This document shows positions 36,978 to 49,662 of a stretch of 64,000 bases of DNA, in pieces. The DNA is taken from positions 202,761 to 266,760 of the forward strand of contig NZ_JAMTCS010000011.1 of assembly GCF_024171955.1 (NCBI RefSeq). The letters run 5' to 3'. How positions within the stretch are numbered: position 1 is the first letter of the stretch; the number at the start of each line of letters is the position of its first letter. The translations under genes and the position numbers were made by a program. The DNA is from Promicromonospora thailandica (GTDB lineage Bacteria > Actinomycetota > Actinomycetes > Actinomycetales > Cellulomonadaceae). The notes beneath the pieces were generated by a model. It worked only from the letters and a program-made list of their open reading frames with translations. It made no database searches and was not told where the DNA came from.

Positions 36978-38230
36978 CCTTGGCCAACCGGCTGCACCAG
37001 CGGCTGGAGGACATCCCCGACCGCATGCAGCTGGCGGACATCACCTCGGCGCGGGACCCGCACAAGGTCTACGAGCGGCTGCGCGACGAGTGGGGCCCGG
37101 TGGCCCCGATGGACCTGGAGCCGGGCGTGCCGGCCTGGCTCGTGCTCGGCTACGACGAGGCCAGCAGCGTGATGCGCAACGAGCTGCTGTTCTCCCGCAA
37201 CTCCCGCAACTGGCGGTACGTCCAGGAGCGGTCGCTGCCCGCCGACTCCGGGGTGTTCGCGACCCTGGCCCCGCGCGAGAACGCCTACTACCTCGACGGT
37301 ATGCAGCAGCGCCGCCTGCGCGCCCCGCTCGACGACGCGCTGGGCGGTGTCGACGAGAAGCGGCTGGCCCGCACCGTCGCGGTGACGTGCGAGGCGATCA
37401 TCGACCGCCTCCTGCCGCGCGGCGAGGCCGACCTGGTGCGCGACTACGCGGTCGCCGTCCCCGTGATGGTCATGACCGAGCTGTTCGGCATGAGCCTGTC
37501 CGACGGGAACAAGATGCACGAGCTCTCGGAGGCCCTCTACGAGGGCACCGACCGGGCGCGGGCGGCCGCCGTCGAGCAGGAGGCGCTGCTGGCGGTGCTC
37601 GTGGCGACGCACCGGGCCGAGCCGGGCGAGGACCTCACGACGGCCCTGGTGAACCACCCCAACCACGCGAACGACGTCGAGGTGATGGCCTCGATCGGCG
37701 TGATGTTCACGCTGGGGCACGACGCCGAGATCGCGTGGATCGCCAGCACGCTGCACATGATCCTGACCGACCCCGCGTTCGCCGCGCGCGTGCGCCGTGG
37801 GCGGCTCGACCTCGACGACGCCCTGGACGAGGTGTCGCGGCGCAACCCGCCGGCCCCGCACGTGCTGCCGCGGTTCGCGCGGCAGGACTGCGAGCTGGGC
37901 GGGCGCCGGATCGCCTTCGGGGACGCCCTCGTCCCCGCCGTCGCCGCGGCCAACGCCGACCGGGCCATCCGCACCGACGACCCCTGGGAGGAGCTGGGCA
38001 GCCGGTTCCACCTGACGTGGGGCGCGGGTGCGCACGCCTGCCCAGCGCACCGGATCGGGCCGCTCATCGGCCGCATCGCGGTGGAGACCCTGCTGCGCCG
38101 GATCCTCGACATGGAGCTGCGGGTACCGGCCGAGGCGCTGACGATGTCGCGCTCGCCCTGGTCGCGCCACCCGCGCACGCTCCCGGTGCGGTTCACGAGC
38201 CCGGAGACGGCCCCACCGCCGGAGCGCTGA
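36974..38230 (+). CDS. Cytochrome P450 of the conservon (CvnE type)
   Basis: 418 residues. The heme-ligand loop reads HLTWGAGAHACPAHRIGPL, with the axial Cys at about residue 356; the usual Phe-x-x-Gly is replaced by Trp-Gly-Ala-Gly and the Gly after Cys by Pro-Ala-His. The K-helix ExxR is in LDEVSRRNPPA. The I-helix segment, VMFTLGHDAEIAWI, lacks the usual Ala-Gly-x-(Asp/Glu)-Thr pair that handles oxygen. It belongs to the group of P450s encoded at the end of Streptomyces conservons. Substrate unknown; a regulatory or non-monooxygenase role is possible because of the unusual active-site residues. GTG 36974 overlaps the GTPase stop. Confidence 0.88.
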   Translation: MTLANRLHQRLEDIPDRMQLADITSARDPHKVYERLRDEWGPVAPMDLEPGVPAWLVLGYDEASSVMRNELLFSRNSRNWRYVQERSLPADSGVFATLAPRENAYYLDGMQQRRLRAPLDDALGGVDEKRLARTVAVTCEAIIDRLLPRGEADLVRDYAVAVPVMVMTELFGMSLSDGNKMHELSEALYEGTDRARAAAVEQEALLAVLVATHRAEPGEDLTTALVNHPNHANDVEVMASIGVMFTLGHDAEIAWIASTLHMILTDPAFAARVRRGRLDLDDALDEVSRRNPPAPHVLPRFARQDCELGGRRIAFGDALVPAVAAANADRAIRTDDPWEELGSRFHLTWGAGAHACPAHRIGPLIGRIAVETLLRRILDMELRVPAEALTMSRSPWSRHPRTLPVRFTSPETAPPPER

Positions 38231-38247
38231 CGGGCCCGCCCGCCCGT

Positions 38248-42461
<4,214 letters not shown>

Positions 42462-42477
42462 CACCGGCTCGCTTCCC

Positions 42478-42527
42478 GAACGACCTGGGGTGCCGAGACC
42501 ACCCGGTCTCGGTACCCCAGGTCGTTC
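42478..42527. repeat. Long dyad after ligA
   Basis: Arms 42478-42500 and 42505-42527 pair over 23 bp (22 Watson-Crick and one G-U) around a 4-nt loop ACCC. It starts 17 nt after the ligA stop. No U-run. It is the simplest member of the set, with a single long arm and no internal modules. Confidence 0.88.
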
Positions 42528-42567
42528 TCGGCTGAAGGCCCGCCCGCGTAACGGTGAAGAGGTAGCA

Positions 42568-42604
42568 ACTTTTGCTTGACGCGCGACAAAAGTCCCCTTA
42601 GGTT
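42568..42604 (+). promoter_or_regulatory. ROK-type operator inside the promoter of the PA14/DUF1080 gene
   Basis: ACTTTTG (42568-42574), 12 nt, CAAAAGT (42587-42593). The -35 TTGACG (42576-42581) is in the spacer and the right half-site fills the gap to the -10 TAGGTT (42599-42604), with exact 17-nt spacing. A bound repressor would cover the whole core promoter. The same element with the same spacing occurs at 47017 next to the ROK gene. Confidence 0.85.
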
Positions 42605-42639
42605 CTAGCCGCAAGGTCAATGCCGACCGAGGAGACCTC

Positions 42640-45600
42640 ATGCGTCAACGTGGAACCACCATCCGCACGAGACAGGCGGCCGCTGGTGCGACCGCCGTCG
42701 CGCTGACAGCGGTGATGCTGTCCGGCGCCGTCCCCGCCGCGACCGCGGCGGACGACCTGCCGCCGCAGGAGCCAGGCGTCACGCTGCGGAGCTACGACAT
42801 GGCCCGCGACCTCAGCGAGCTGTGCACGCTCCGCTCGGGTCAGACGCCCAACGTCGACCAGCTCAAGCCGACCATCGACTACTCGTCGGAGGGCGACTTC
42901 GGCCTGAGCGAGCGCTTCATCGCGCACGCGCTCGCCAACCTGTCGGTGCCGTCCGCCGGCAACTACGAGTTCCGGCTCACCAGCGACGACGGCTCGCGCC
43001 TGGTCATCGACGACACCGAGGTGATCGACAACGACGGCCTGCACGGCGCCGAGTCGAAGGAAGGCACCATCGCGCTGGAGCCGGGCTACCACGACCTGCG
43101 CGTCGAGTTCTTCGACAACACCAACGACAACGTCCTGAAGCTGGAGTGGCGCCCGCCGGGCAGCACCGACTACGTCGTCGTGCCGGAGAGCGTGCTGAGC
43201 ACCGAGGCCGGCGTCGTGCGCGTGACCGCGCCCGGCACCAAGTACTGCGAGGGCTCGGACGAGACCGCGGGCGACGGCATGCGCCTGGACTCGGTGTACC
43301 CGGGCTACACCCTCACCGACCTGCGCCCCGACGGCTTCGAGCCGATGGTCGCCGCGCTCGACTGGACCGACGACGACCGTCTCGCCGTGGTGACGTCCGG
43401 CTCCGTGAGCCCGGGCGGCTGGGTCGAGGACCCGGAGCCCGGCGAGGTCTTCCTGCTGGACAACGTGACCGGCGAGACCTCGAAGGACCAGGTGACCTAC
43501 GAGAAGGTCGCCACGGACCTGTTCAACCCGATGGGCATCGCCGTCATCGGCGACTCGATCTACGTCTCGGAGCGGGACAAGCTCACCGAGCTCACGGACC
43601 CCGACGGCGACGGCTTCTACGACGACCACCGCACGGTGGCCGAGTGGCCCTTCGGCGGCAACTTCCACGAGTTCGCCTTCGGCCTGCTGCACGACCGCAA
43701 GTACTTCTACCTGAACCTGTCGGTGGCCATCAACAACGGCGGCGCCACCACGGACCCGCAGCCCGCCGAGAACCGCGGTACGGCCATCCGCGTCGACCGT
43801 CGCACCGGCGAGGTCGAGTACGTGGCCGGCGGCCTGCGCACGCCCAACGGCCTGGTCAAGGGCCCGGACGGCGAGATGTTCGTGATGGACAACCAGGGCG
43901 CCTGGCTGCCGAGCTCGAAGCTCGTGCACATCGAGCAGGGCAAGTTCTTCAACCACTTCACCAACCCGTCGGGCCCGTACGACGCCACGCCCGTCTCGGC
44001 GCCGGCGCTGTGGGTGCCGCAGAACGAGATCGGCAACTCGCCGAGCTCGCCGGTGCTGCTCGAGGAAGGCCCGTACGAGGACCAGCTCGTCTTCGGCGAC
44101 GTGACCTACGGCGGTCTGCAGCGCGCCTTCCTGGAGAAGGTCGACGGCGAGTACCAGGGTGCGGTGTTCCGGCACTCGGCGGGCCTGGAGGCCGGTGTGA
44201 ACCGCACCATCGTGGGCCCCGACGGCGCGCTGTACGTGGGCGGCATCGGCGAGGGCGGCAACTGGAGCGAGCCGGGCAAGCTGCGCTACGGCCTGCAGAA
44301 GCTGACGCCGAACGGCGAGGACGCCTTCGACATGACCGAGATGCGGGTCACGAAGAAGGGCTTCGAGGTCGAGTACACGCAGCCGCTGTCCACCGAGACG
44401 GTCGCCAAGATCGCCGAGGACCCGAACGCGGCGTTCCGCATGGACCACTGGCGCTACGTGCCCACGCGCGCCTACGGCGGCCCGAAGATCGACGAGCAGC
44501 AGCTCTTCGTCTCGGACGCCAAGGTGTCCCGGGACCGCACCAGGGTGACGCTCACCGTGGACGGGCGCCAGCCCGGCTACGTGGTGCACCTGCGCAGCCC
44601 GCGCCCGTTCGCGGACAGCGAGGGTCGGGAGCTGTGGAACACCGAGGCGTGGTACACCCTCAACGCGATCCCCGGGTACAAGGCCCCGGCCGGCTTCCAG
44701 GAGGCCGAGGAGGCGACGCTCCGCGGCAGCGCGAACGTGGCGAACGAGCACAACGGCTACTCGGGCTCGGGCTTCGCGGCCGGCTTCACGAACCCGGGCG
44801 CGTCCGCGACCTTCACGACCACCGTCAAGCGCGGGGGCAGCCAGCCGGTGAGCCTGCGCTACTCCAACGGGCCCAACCCGTTCGAGGGCACCAAGACGGT
44901 GTCGGTGCTGGTCAACGGCCAGGAGGTCGAGCCGTGGGCGCTGGAGTCCACGGGTGACTGGAAGACGTGGGCGACGGCGACCCGGTCGCTCGACCTGCGC
45001 AAGGGAGTCAACACCATCACCGTGCGCTACGACGAGGACGACGACGGCAACGTCAACCTCGACCTCCTCAAGGTCGGTGGCGGGGCCGACATCTGCGAGC
45101 CGAAGCGGTACGAACGGGGCTACACCGCGCTGTTCGACGGCACGCTGGCCTCGCTGGACGGCTGGAACATGGCCGGTCCGGGCTCGTTCGGCCGCCAGGC
45201 CGACTGCACGATCCGCGGGGCCGGTGGCATGGGTCTGCTCTGGCACTCCACGGAGCTGAACGAGTACAGCCTGAAGCTCGACTGGAAGCTCAAGAAGGAC
45301 GACAACGGCGGTGTCTTCGTCGGCTTCCCGGACCCGGGCAACGACCCGTGGATCGCCGTCGACCAGGGGTACGAAATCCAGATCGACGCCACTGACGAGC
45401 CGGACCGCACCACGGGCGCGATCTACACCTTCCAGGGAGCCGACCCTGAGGTCGTGGAGCGCGCGCTGAAGCCGGTGGGCTCCTGGAACTCCTACGAGAT
45501 CCGGGTGGAGGGCCAGACGATCAAGGTCTTCCTCAACGGTGCGCTGGTGAACGACTTCGTCAGCACCGACCCCGCGCGTGACCTCAGCCAGGGCTTCATC

Positions 45601-45669
45601 GGGCTGCAGAACCATGGTCAGGGCGAGGCGGTGAGCTACCGCGACGTCCGGGTCAAGGACCTGAGCTGA
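42640..45669 (+). CDS. Secreted PA14 / beta-propeller / CBM / DUF1080 protein
   Basis: 1009 residues. Sec signal (about 1-36). PA14 carbohydrate-binding domain (about 50-185: GNYEFRLTSDDGSRLVIDDTEV). A sorbosone-dehydrogenase-like or NHL propeller (about 220-560: FNPMGIAVIGDSIYVSERDK, GGLRTPNGLVKGPDGEMFVMDN). CBM6/35-like domain (about 687-815: EAEEATLRGSANVANEHNGYSG). DUF1080 at 825-1009 (YTALFDGTLASLDGWN, GGVFVGFPDP, GYEIQIDATDEPDRTTGAIY). Pfam names DUF1080 '3-keto-disaccharide hydrolase', so this may bind and cleave oxidised glycosides outside the cell. ATG 42640 has GAGGAG about 7 nt upstream. The operator at 42568 places it under the adjacent ROK regulator. The propeller may be catalytic with a quinone cofactor or only structural. 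Confidence 0.88.
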   Translation: MRQRGTTIRTRQAAAGATAVALTAVMLSGAVPAATAADDLPPQEPGVTLRSYDMARDLSELCTLRSGQTPNVDQLKPTIDYSSEGDFGLSERFIAHALANLSVPSAGNYEFRLTSDDGSRLVIDDTEVIDNDGLHGAESKEGTIALEPGYHDLRVEFFDNTNDNVLKLEWRPPGSTDYVVVPESVLSTEAGVVRVTAPGTKYCEGSDETAGDGMRLDSVYPGYTLTDLRPDGFEPMVAALDWTDDDRLAVVTSGSVSPGGWVEDPEPGEVFLLDNVTGETSKDQVTYEKVATDLFNPMGIAVIGDSIYVSERDKLTELTDPDGDGFYDDHRTVAEWPFGGNFHEFAFGLLHDRKYFYLNLSVAINNGGATTDPQPAENRGTAIRVDRRTGEVEYVAGGLRTPNGLVKGPDGEMFVMDNQGAWLPSSKLVHIEQGKFFNHFTNPSGPYDATPVSAPALWVPQNEIGNSPSSPVLLEEGPYEDQLVFGDVTYGGLQRAFLEKVDGEYQGAVFRHSAGLEAGVNRTIVGPDGALYVGGIGEGGNWSEPGKLRYGLQKLTPNGEDAFDMTEMRVTKKGFEVEYTQPLSTETVAKIAEDPNAAFRMDHWRYVPTRAYGGPKIDEQQLFVSDAKVSRDRTRVTLTVDGRQPGYVVHLRSPRPFADSEGRELWNTEAWYTLNAIPGYKAPAGFQEAEEATLRGSANVANEHNGYSGSGFAAGFTNPGASATFTTTVKRGGSQPVSLRYSNGPNPFEGTKTVSVLVNGQEVEPWALESTGDWKTWATATRSLDLRKGVNTITVRYDEDDDGNVNLDLLKVGGGADICEPKRYERGYTALFDGTLASLDGWNMAGPGSFGRQADCTIRGAGGMGLLWHSTELNEYSLKLDWKLKKDDNGGVFVGFPDPGNDPWIAVDQGYEIQIDATDEPDRTTGAIYTFQGADPEVVERALKPVGSWNSYEIRVEGQTIKVFLNGALVNDFVSTDPARDLSQGFIGLQNHGQGEAVSYRDVRVKDLS

Positions 45670-45675
45670 CCGGCT

Positions 45676-45790
45676 CGCCGAAGTAGAACACCGGCGAGAT
45701 AGAACCAGGGCGAGATAGAACTCTGGCGAGATAGAACCACAGCGGTTCTATCTCGCCAGAGTTCTATCTCGCCCTGGTTCTACTTCGGCG
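45676..45790. repeat. Long modular dyad (4+3 modules) between convergent genes
   Basis: Left modules at 16-nt period: CGAAGTAGAAC (45679), then CGAGATAGAAC at 45695, 45711 and 45727, with 5-nt spacers ACCGG, CAGGG, TCTGG. Right complements at 45745, 45761 and 45777 with matching spacers. Arms 45700-45738 and 45744-45782 pair perfectly over 39 bp with loop ACAGC. The left arm has one module more than the right. The element starts 7 nt after the DUF1080 gene's stop and shares modules with the element at 7102. Confidence 0.92.
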
Positions 45791-45803
45791 GGGGGAGGGA
45801 GGG

Positions 45804-46985
45804 TTAGGCGACCAGGCGGTCTACCGCCTCCGGGGAGAGGGCCTGGTCCACCGCCATGGCGCTCGCGCCCAGGACGCCGGCCTGCGTGCCGGTGCGGGCC
45901 GTCACGATGCGCAGGTGCTGCGTGGCCAGGGGCAGGGACCGCTGGTACACCACCTCGCGGATGCCGGCCACGATGTGCTCGCCCGCATCGGCCAGGATGC
46001 CGCCGATCACGATCATCGACGGGTTGAGCAGGCTGACGCTCGTCGCGAGCACGGCGCCGATGTCCCGGCCGGCCTGGCGCACGGCCTGGCTCGCGGCCAC
46101 GTCGCCCGCGCGGACCATCGTGACGACGTCGGCGGGGGTGGTGGCGCCCTCCAGCCGGTTCGCGACGGCCAGCCCGCTCGCGATCGCCTCCAGGCAGCCG
46201 ACGTTGCCGCAGCGGCAGACGACGTCGGTCACGCCGGGAACGGCGACGTGCCCGATGTCGCCGGCCGAGCCCTGGGCCCCGCGCCGGAGCGCGCCGTCGG
46301 CGATGATGCCCGCACCGATGCCGGTGGCGACCTTGACGAACAGCAGGTCCGCGATGCCGGGCCAGGCGGCGCGGTGCTCGCCCAGCGCCATGATGTTCAC
46401 GTCGTTGTCCACGAGCACGGGGGCGTGGAAGCCGGCGCCGAGGATGGCGGGCACGTCGGCGTCGTCCCAGCCCGGCATGATCGGCGGGTTGTTGGGGCGG
46501 CCCGTCGCGTGCTCGACCGGGCCGGGCAGGCCCACGCCGACGCCGGCGAGCTCGGCGGTCGTGCGGCCGGCCTCGCGCAGCAGCTCCGCGCCGGTCTCGG
46601 CCACGCGGGCGAGCACGGACTCCGGCCCGTCGGTGATCAGGAGCGGCAGCTCACGGTGCGCGAGCACGGTAGAGGCGAGGTCGGTCACGGCCAGCCGCGC
46701 GTGCGTCGCGCCGAGGTCCACACCCAGCACCACCTGCGCCGACGGGGCGAACGCGAAGGTCGCCGGCGGCCGCCCGCCGGTCGACGTCGCCTCGCCCGCC
46801 GGGGCGATGAGGCCCGCCGCCATGAGCAGGTCGATACGCGCCGCCACCGTCGACCGGGCCTGTCCCGTGACGGCGGCGAGATCCGCCCGTGTGCGGGGTT
46901 TCCCGTCGCGCAGGAGCTGGAACATGTCGCCCACTCCGGAGACCTTCGGTGCCTGCTGAACCACGTCCCGTGCCACTTCCACCAT
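45804..46985 (-). CDS. ROK-family transcriptional repressor
   Basis: 393 residues. An N-terminal winged helix (about 15-75: MFQLLRDGKPRTRADLAAVTGQARSTVAARIDLLMAAGLI) is followed by the ROK sugar-kinase fold: VVLGVDLGATHARLAVTDL, GVGVGLPGPVEHATG, PVLVDNDVNIMALGEH and FVKVATGIGAGIIADG. The zinc site is CRCGNVGCLEAIASG. NagC/XylR-type regulators bind a sugar in the ROK domain and release DNA. It is divergent from the sugar ABC transporter with 75 nt between. The 28-bp operator at 47017 lies in that gap, so it very likely controls the transporter, the DUF1080 gene through the second site, and perhaps itself. ATG 46985 is the start. Confidence 0.92.
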   Translation of the reverse strand: MVEVARDVVQQAPKVSGVGDMFQLLRDGKPRTRADLAAVTGQARSTVAARIDLLMAAGLIAPAGEATSTGGRPPATFAFAPSAQVVLGVDLGATHARLAVTDLASTVLAHRELPLLITDGPESVLARVAETGAELLREAGRTTAELAGVGVGLPGPVEHATGRPNNPPIMPGWDDADVPAILGAGFHAPVLVDNDVNIMALGEHRAAWPGIADLLFVKVATGIGAGIIADGALRRGAQGSAGDIGHVAVPGVTDVVCRCGNVGCLEAIASGLAVANRLEGATTPADVVTMVRAGDVAASQAVRQAGRDIGAVLATSVSLLNPSMIVIGGILADAGEHIVAGIREVVYQRSLPLATQHLRIVTARTGTQAGVLGASAMAVDQALSPEAVDRLVA

Positions 46986-47016
46986 GCCTCTAGTGAATCA
47001 TGGCCAACAGAGTCGC

Positions 47017-47054
47017 GACTTTTGCTTGACGGTCGGCAAAAGTCACTCTACTTT
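47017..47054 (+). promoter_or_regulatory. ROK-type operator inside the promoter of the sugar ABC transporter
   Basis: GACTTTTG (47017-47024), 12 nt, CAAAAGTC (47037-47044). -35 TTGACG (47026-47031) and -10 TACTTT (47049-47054) are 17 nt apart. The -10 ends 6 nt before ATG 47061, so the transporter mRNA should be leaderless. Same layout and half-sites as at 42568. Confidence 0.87.
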
Positions 47055-47060
47055 CGAGTC

Positions 47061-48623
47061 ATGGTCGACGCAGACCCCCAACCGACAGAGTCGCCGGCAC
47101 CGCAACGGGCCGAGCGGACGGCACAGCAACCCTTCCTCGAGATGCGCGGCATCGTGAAGGAGTTCCCCGGCGCGCGGGCGCTCGACGGCGTGGACCTCGA
47201 GGTCCGCCCCGGCGAGGTGCACTGCCTGCTGGGCCAGAACGGGGCCGGCAAGTCCACCCTGATCAAGACGCTCGCCGGAGCCCACCAGCCGACGTCGGGC
47301 GAGATCCTCATCGACGGCGAGCCCGTCACCATCTCCGACCCCGTCGCCGCGCTCCGGCTCGGGATCGCGACCATCTACCAGGAGCTCGACGTCGTCGACG
47401 GACTGACCGTCGCCGAGAACATCTACCTCGGGCACGAGCTCGCGTCCGGCGGCGTGACGCGCCGGGCCGAGGCGGCCCGGAACACCCGGAAGCTCCTCGA
47501 GCGGCTCGGGCACACCGAGATCACCCCGCACCGCGAGGTGGGCTCGCTGTCCGCGGCGGGCAAGCAGATCGTGTCGCTGGCCCGGGCCCTCTCGCGCGAC
47601 GCGCGCGTCGTCATCATGGACGAGCCGTCCGCCGTGCTGGACTCGGAGGAGGTCGGCAACCTCCACCGCATCGTCCGCGAGCTCACGGCCGACGGCGTGG
47701 CCGTCGTCTACATCTCGCACCGGCTGGAGGAGATCCGCCAGCTCGGCGACCGCATCACGGTGCTCAAGGACGGCCGCACCGTCGCCGAGAGCCTCGTCGT
47801 GGCGGACACGCCCACCGACGACCTGATCAAGCTCATGACGGGCCGCGCGGTCGAGTACGCCTTCCCCGACCGCCCCGGGGTGGCCGAGGACGCGGCACCG
47901 GTGCTGGAGGTCGAGGACCTCGCGCTCGGCGGCGTCTTCTCGGACGTCTCCCTGACGGTGCGCGCCGGTGAGATCGTCGGGCTGGCGGGGCTCGTGGGCT
48001 CGGGCCGCTCCGAGATCCTGGAGACGATCTACGGGGCGCGGCGGGCGACGTCGGGCACCGTGCGCGTGGGCGGCAAGCGCCTGCGCGGCGGGGTCGACGC
48101 CGCGGTGGCCGCAGGCATCGGGCTGTGCCCCGAGGAGCGCAAGAGCCAGGGTCTGCTCCTGGACGAGCCCGTGTACCGCAACATCACGCTGTCGACCTTC
48201 GCGCGCACGGCGCGTGCGGGGCTGCTCGACGAGAAGGCGGAGCGCGCCGCGGCGCGCGAGCAGGTCGAGGCCCTCGACCTGCGTCCCGCGTCCGTGGAGC
48301 GGCACGCACGCACGCTCTCCGGCGGCAACCAGCAGAAGGCGCTCCTGGCGCGCTGGCTCGTGCACGGGTGCCGCGTGCTCCTGCTCGACGAGCCCACCCG
48401 GGGCGTCGACGTCGGGGCGCGCGCCGAGATCTACACCCTGATCCGCCGGCTGGCCGACGACGGCGCCGCCGTGATCGTCGTGTCCAGCGAGATCCCCGAG
48501 GTGCTCGGGCTCGCGGACCGGGTGCTGGTCATCTCCGACGGAAAGGCGGTCCACGAGGGTCCCGCCGGCGAAATCGACGAGCACGCCGTGCTCGACCTGG
48601 TCATGGAAGGAAGTGTGGCGTGA
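47061..48623 (+). CDS. Sugar ABC transporter, double ATP-binding protein (RbsA/XylG type)
   Basis: 520 residues, two ABC domains of the carbohydrate-uptake-2 (CUT2) group. Domain 1: Walker A GQNGAGKST, Walker B VVIMDEPSAVLD; its signature is SLSAAGKQIVSLARAL, a usual deviation in this group. Domain 2: the first motif is degenerate (GLVGSGRSE), as always in this family, with GLCPEERKSQGLLLDEPV, signature LSGGNQQKALLARWL and LLLDEPTRGVDVGARAEIY. It powers uptake of a monosaccharide or small polyol. ATG 47061 follows a TACTTT -10 by 6 nt (leaderless). Its stop overlaps the permease GTG. Regulated by the divergent ROK repressor. Confidence 0.94.
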   Translation: MVDADPQPTESPAPQRAERTAQQPFLEMRGIVKEFPGARALDGVDLEVRPGEVHCLLGQNGAGKSTLIKTLAGAHQPTSGEILIDGEPVTISDPVAALRLGIATIYQELDVVDGLTVAENIYLGHELASGGVTRRAEAARNTRKLLERLGHTEITPHREVGSLSAAGKQIVSLARALSRDARVVIMDEPSAVLDSEEVGNLHRIVRELTADGVAVVYISHRLEEIRQLGDRITVLKDGRTVAESLVVADTPTDDLIKLMTGRAVEYAFPDRPGVAEDAAPVLEVEDLALGGVFSDVSLTVRAGEIVGLAGLVGSGRSEILETIYGARRATSGTVRVGGKRLRGGVDAAVAAGIGLCPEERKSQGLLLDEPVYRNITLSTFARTARAGLLDEKAERAAAREQVEALDLRPASVERHARTLSGGNQQKALLARWLVHGCRVLLLDEPTRGVDVGARAEIYTLIRRLADDGAAVIVVSSEIPEVLGLADRVLVISDGKAVHEGPAGEIDEHAVLDLVMEGSVA

Positions 48624-49600
48624 GCCAACGTTCGGCCCTCATGGGTCCGGCCCTGCGGATGGGCGGCCTGGTGCTCGCCCTCGTCCTGCTCGTGGTCGTC
48701 GGTGTGGCGACCGGCGGCGAGCGGTTCTGGAGCACGGGCAACCTCATCACGGTCCTGAGCCTCGCGGCCGTGACCGGCGTGGTGAGCATCGGCATGACGT
48801 TCGTCATCACCTCGGGCGGCATCGACCTGTCGGTCGGCGCCGTGGTCGGGCTGGCGTCCGTCTGGGCCTCGACCCTGGCGACCCAGTACGCGGCCCAGGA
48901 CTACGGCTGGTGGGTCATCGTGGTCACCGCGCTGGCCGTCGGCCTCGTCGCGGGCCTCGTGAACGGCGCGCTCGTCGCGTACGGCAAGGTCCCCGCGTTC
49001 ATCGCGACGCTGGCCATGCTCGCGGCGGCCCGCGGTCTCGCGGAGATCATCGCCGGCCGCCGGACCCAGGTCATCCGCGACGTGGAGCCCTTCTTCGACG
49101 TGTTCCAGTCGCGGCCCCTGGGCGTGCCCACGATCGTGTGGATCTTCGTCGTCGTCGCGGCCGCCGGCTGGTTCCTGCTGAACCGCACCACGTTCGGCCG
49201 CCGTACCGTCGCGGTGGGCGGCAACCCCGAGGCCTCGCGCCTCGCGGGCATCAAGATCAAGCGGCACACCCTGTACCTGTACGGGATCGCGGGCCTCACC
49301 GCCGGCATCGGCGCCGTGATCCTCCTGGCCCGCACGACGGCCGGCTCGTCGACGCACGGCACGCTCCTGGAGCTTGACGCCATCGCGGCGGTCGTCGTCG
49401 GCGGCACCCTCCTGGCGGGCGGCCGCGGCACCATCACGGGCACCGTCCTGGGCGTCCTCATCTTCTCGACGCTCACCAACGTGTTCGTCCTCAACAACCT
49501 CGACAGCTCGGTACAGGCGATCGCCAAGGGCGCGATCATCGTCGTCGCCGTGCTGCTGCAGCAGTGGTTCGCCGCGCGGGAGAAGGTCACGAGCACGTGA
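48620..49600 (+). CDS. Sugar ABC transporter permease (RbsC type)
   Basis: 326 residues, about eight to ten membrane helices, BPD_transp_2 family. Family motifs: SIGMTFVITSGGIDLSVGAVVGLASV, VNGALVAYGKVPAFIATLAMLAAARGLA, TTFGRRTVAVGGNPEASRLAGIKI and VVVGGTLLAGGRGTITGTVLGVLIFSTLTN. It forms the homodimeric channel of the CUT2 importer. GTG 48620 overlaps the ATPase stop by 4 nt (GTGA), so the two are coupled. Confidence 0.94.
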   Translation: MSQRSALMGPALRMGGLVLALVLLVVVGVATGGERFWSTGNLITVLSLAAVTGVVSIGMTFVITSGGIDLSVGAVVGLASVWASTLATQYAAQDYGWWVIVVTALAVGLVAGLVNGALVAYGKVPAFIATLAMLAAARGLAEIIAGRRTQVIRDVEPFFDVFQSRPLGVPTIVWIFVVVAAAGWFLLNRTTFGRRTVAVGGNPEASRLAGIKIKRHTLYLYGIAGLTAGIGAVILLARTTAGSSTHGTLLELDAIAAVVVGGTLLAGGRGTITGTVLGVLIFSTLTNVFVLNNLDSSVQAIAKGAIIVVAVLLQQWFAAREKVTST

Positions 49601-49662
49601 GCCCGCGCGACACCCCGTCCCCGACAACCCAGCAGTTCCAGCCCGGATCAAGGGAGATCACC

